A stretch of DNA of 13,594 nucleotides from an uncultured Oscillibacter sp. (GTDB lineage Bacteria; Bacillota; Clostridia; Oscillospirales; Oscillospiraceae): contig CAAGJQ010000130.1 of the NCBI GenBank assembly GCA_900770295.1, forward strand, positions 1 to 13,594, given 5' to 3'. A program made the translations under genes and the position numbers. This document shows, piece by piece, positions 13,458 to 13,594 of the stretch. The notes beneath the pieces are model-generated. The model saw only the letters and a program-made list of their open reading frames with translations. It was not told the origin of the DNA and did no database searches. The first letter of the stretch is position 1; each line of letters starts with the position of its first letter.

Positions 13458-13594
13458 CAGACATTTGGCAGAGGTTTGGCCCGGCGTAAAATTTTGTGTA
13501 AGCGATTTTCGACAAAGTCAAGAATGGCGCTGGAAAGCAGGGCGGATTCTGGCATGAATCCCTTGATTACCGAAAGCCATGGCGGTCAGAACGG
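13458..13594 (+). CDS. Possible 5' part of the next element gene, cut by the window edge
   Basis: A plus-strand frame is open from after a stop at 13455-13457 to the window end. It contains ATG codons at 13524 and 13554; from the latter it reads MNPLITESHGGQN. AGGG lies 11-14 bases before 13554, a weak ribosome binding site. I do not recognise the product, and the frame is short enough to be chance. The rest of 13408-13523 shows no supported feature. Confidence 0.2.

Larger units (their letters stand above)
12014..13594 (+). mobile_element. Integrase-bearing end of an integrative element, continues past the window
   Basis: Base composition drops from GC-rich to AT-rich around 12060, and coding style changes: the integrase gene uses many AAA, GAA, ATT and AAT codons, unlike its neighbours. 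The region holds a tyrosine recombinase, repeats on both sides of it, and a truncated host gene end at its left border. The exact left border lies somewhere between 12013 and about 12060, since 12014-12059 is GC-rich but no longer rubrerythrin. The right border and cargo are not in the window, so it could be a conjugative element, a prophage or a smaller island. Confidence 0.65.

Noticed and set aside
13432..13492. A 20-codon TTG-started frame after GGGAAGG downstream of the integrase
   Set aside because: Too short, with the ribosome binding site too close to the TTG; no recognisable product.
13310..13555. 81-codon minus-strand frame overlapping the integrase end
   Set aside because: It crosses the tandem repeats and the integrase C-terminus and has no convincing ribosome binding site; more likely chance.
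1..13594. CRISPR array, tRNA or rRNA genes
   Set aside because: No regularly spaced repeats with unique spacers and no tRNA-like cloverleaf or rRNA sequence was seen on either strand.

Overview
The window looks like a chromosomal segment of a GC-rich, anaerobic gut Firmicute, most likely an Oscillospiraceae-type Clostridium relative. The signs are strong GGAGG-type ribosome binding sites, a Gram-positive lipoprotein and an S-layer-type protein, nupNOPQ-like transporter genes, and a C-terminal rubrerythrin fragment typical of anaerobes. The assignment is by gene content and codon style only.

Left half (1-6900, minus strand): a nucleoside uptake locus. Reading leftwards, a BMP-family lipoprotein (4587-5750) has its own promoter, leader and terminator. 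A second promoter then drives the ABC ATPase (2900-4432), two permeases (1745-2896 and 807-1748) and an orotate-phosphoribosyltransferase-like protein (146-784), ending at a hairpin terminator at 14-53. To the right of this lie deoD (purine nucleoside phosphorylase, 6027-6743) and deoC (deoxyribose-phosphate aldolase, 6904-7557). deoC is preceded by a metallo-beta-lactamase-fold hydrolase (7577-8569) transcribed in the same direction. Together these can import nucleosides, split them by phosphorolysis and turn deoxyribose phosphate into acetaldehyde and glyceraldehyde 3-phosphate. The phosphopentomutase needed between DeoD and DeoC is not in the window.

Middle (8570-12013): a compact divergent promoter region separates the hydrolase from a secreted protein carrying S-layer-homology-like repeats and a trypsin-like serine protease domain (8787-10100, plus). 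A convergent terminator follows. Then comes a minus-strand pair: an XRE regulator fused to a six-helix membrane domain (10851-11786) and a HAD phosphatase (10159-10815).

Right end (about 12014-13594): an AT-richer mobile element begins. A tyrosine recombinase (12165-13370) lies next to a 20-codon 3' remnant of a rubrerythrin gene (11951-12013), which suggests that the element integrated at the end of that gene. Short repeats flank the integrase on both sides, and the element continues beyond the window.

Most of the window is ordinary metabolism. The parts most worth a second look are the rubrerythrin/integrase junction, the integrase-flanking repeats, the phosphoribosyltransferase whose PRPP-loop acidic pair is replaced by alanines, and the palindromic intergenic elements.
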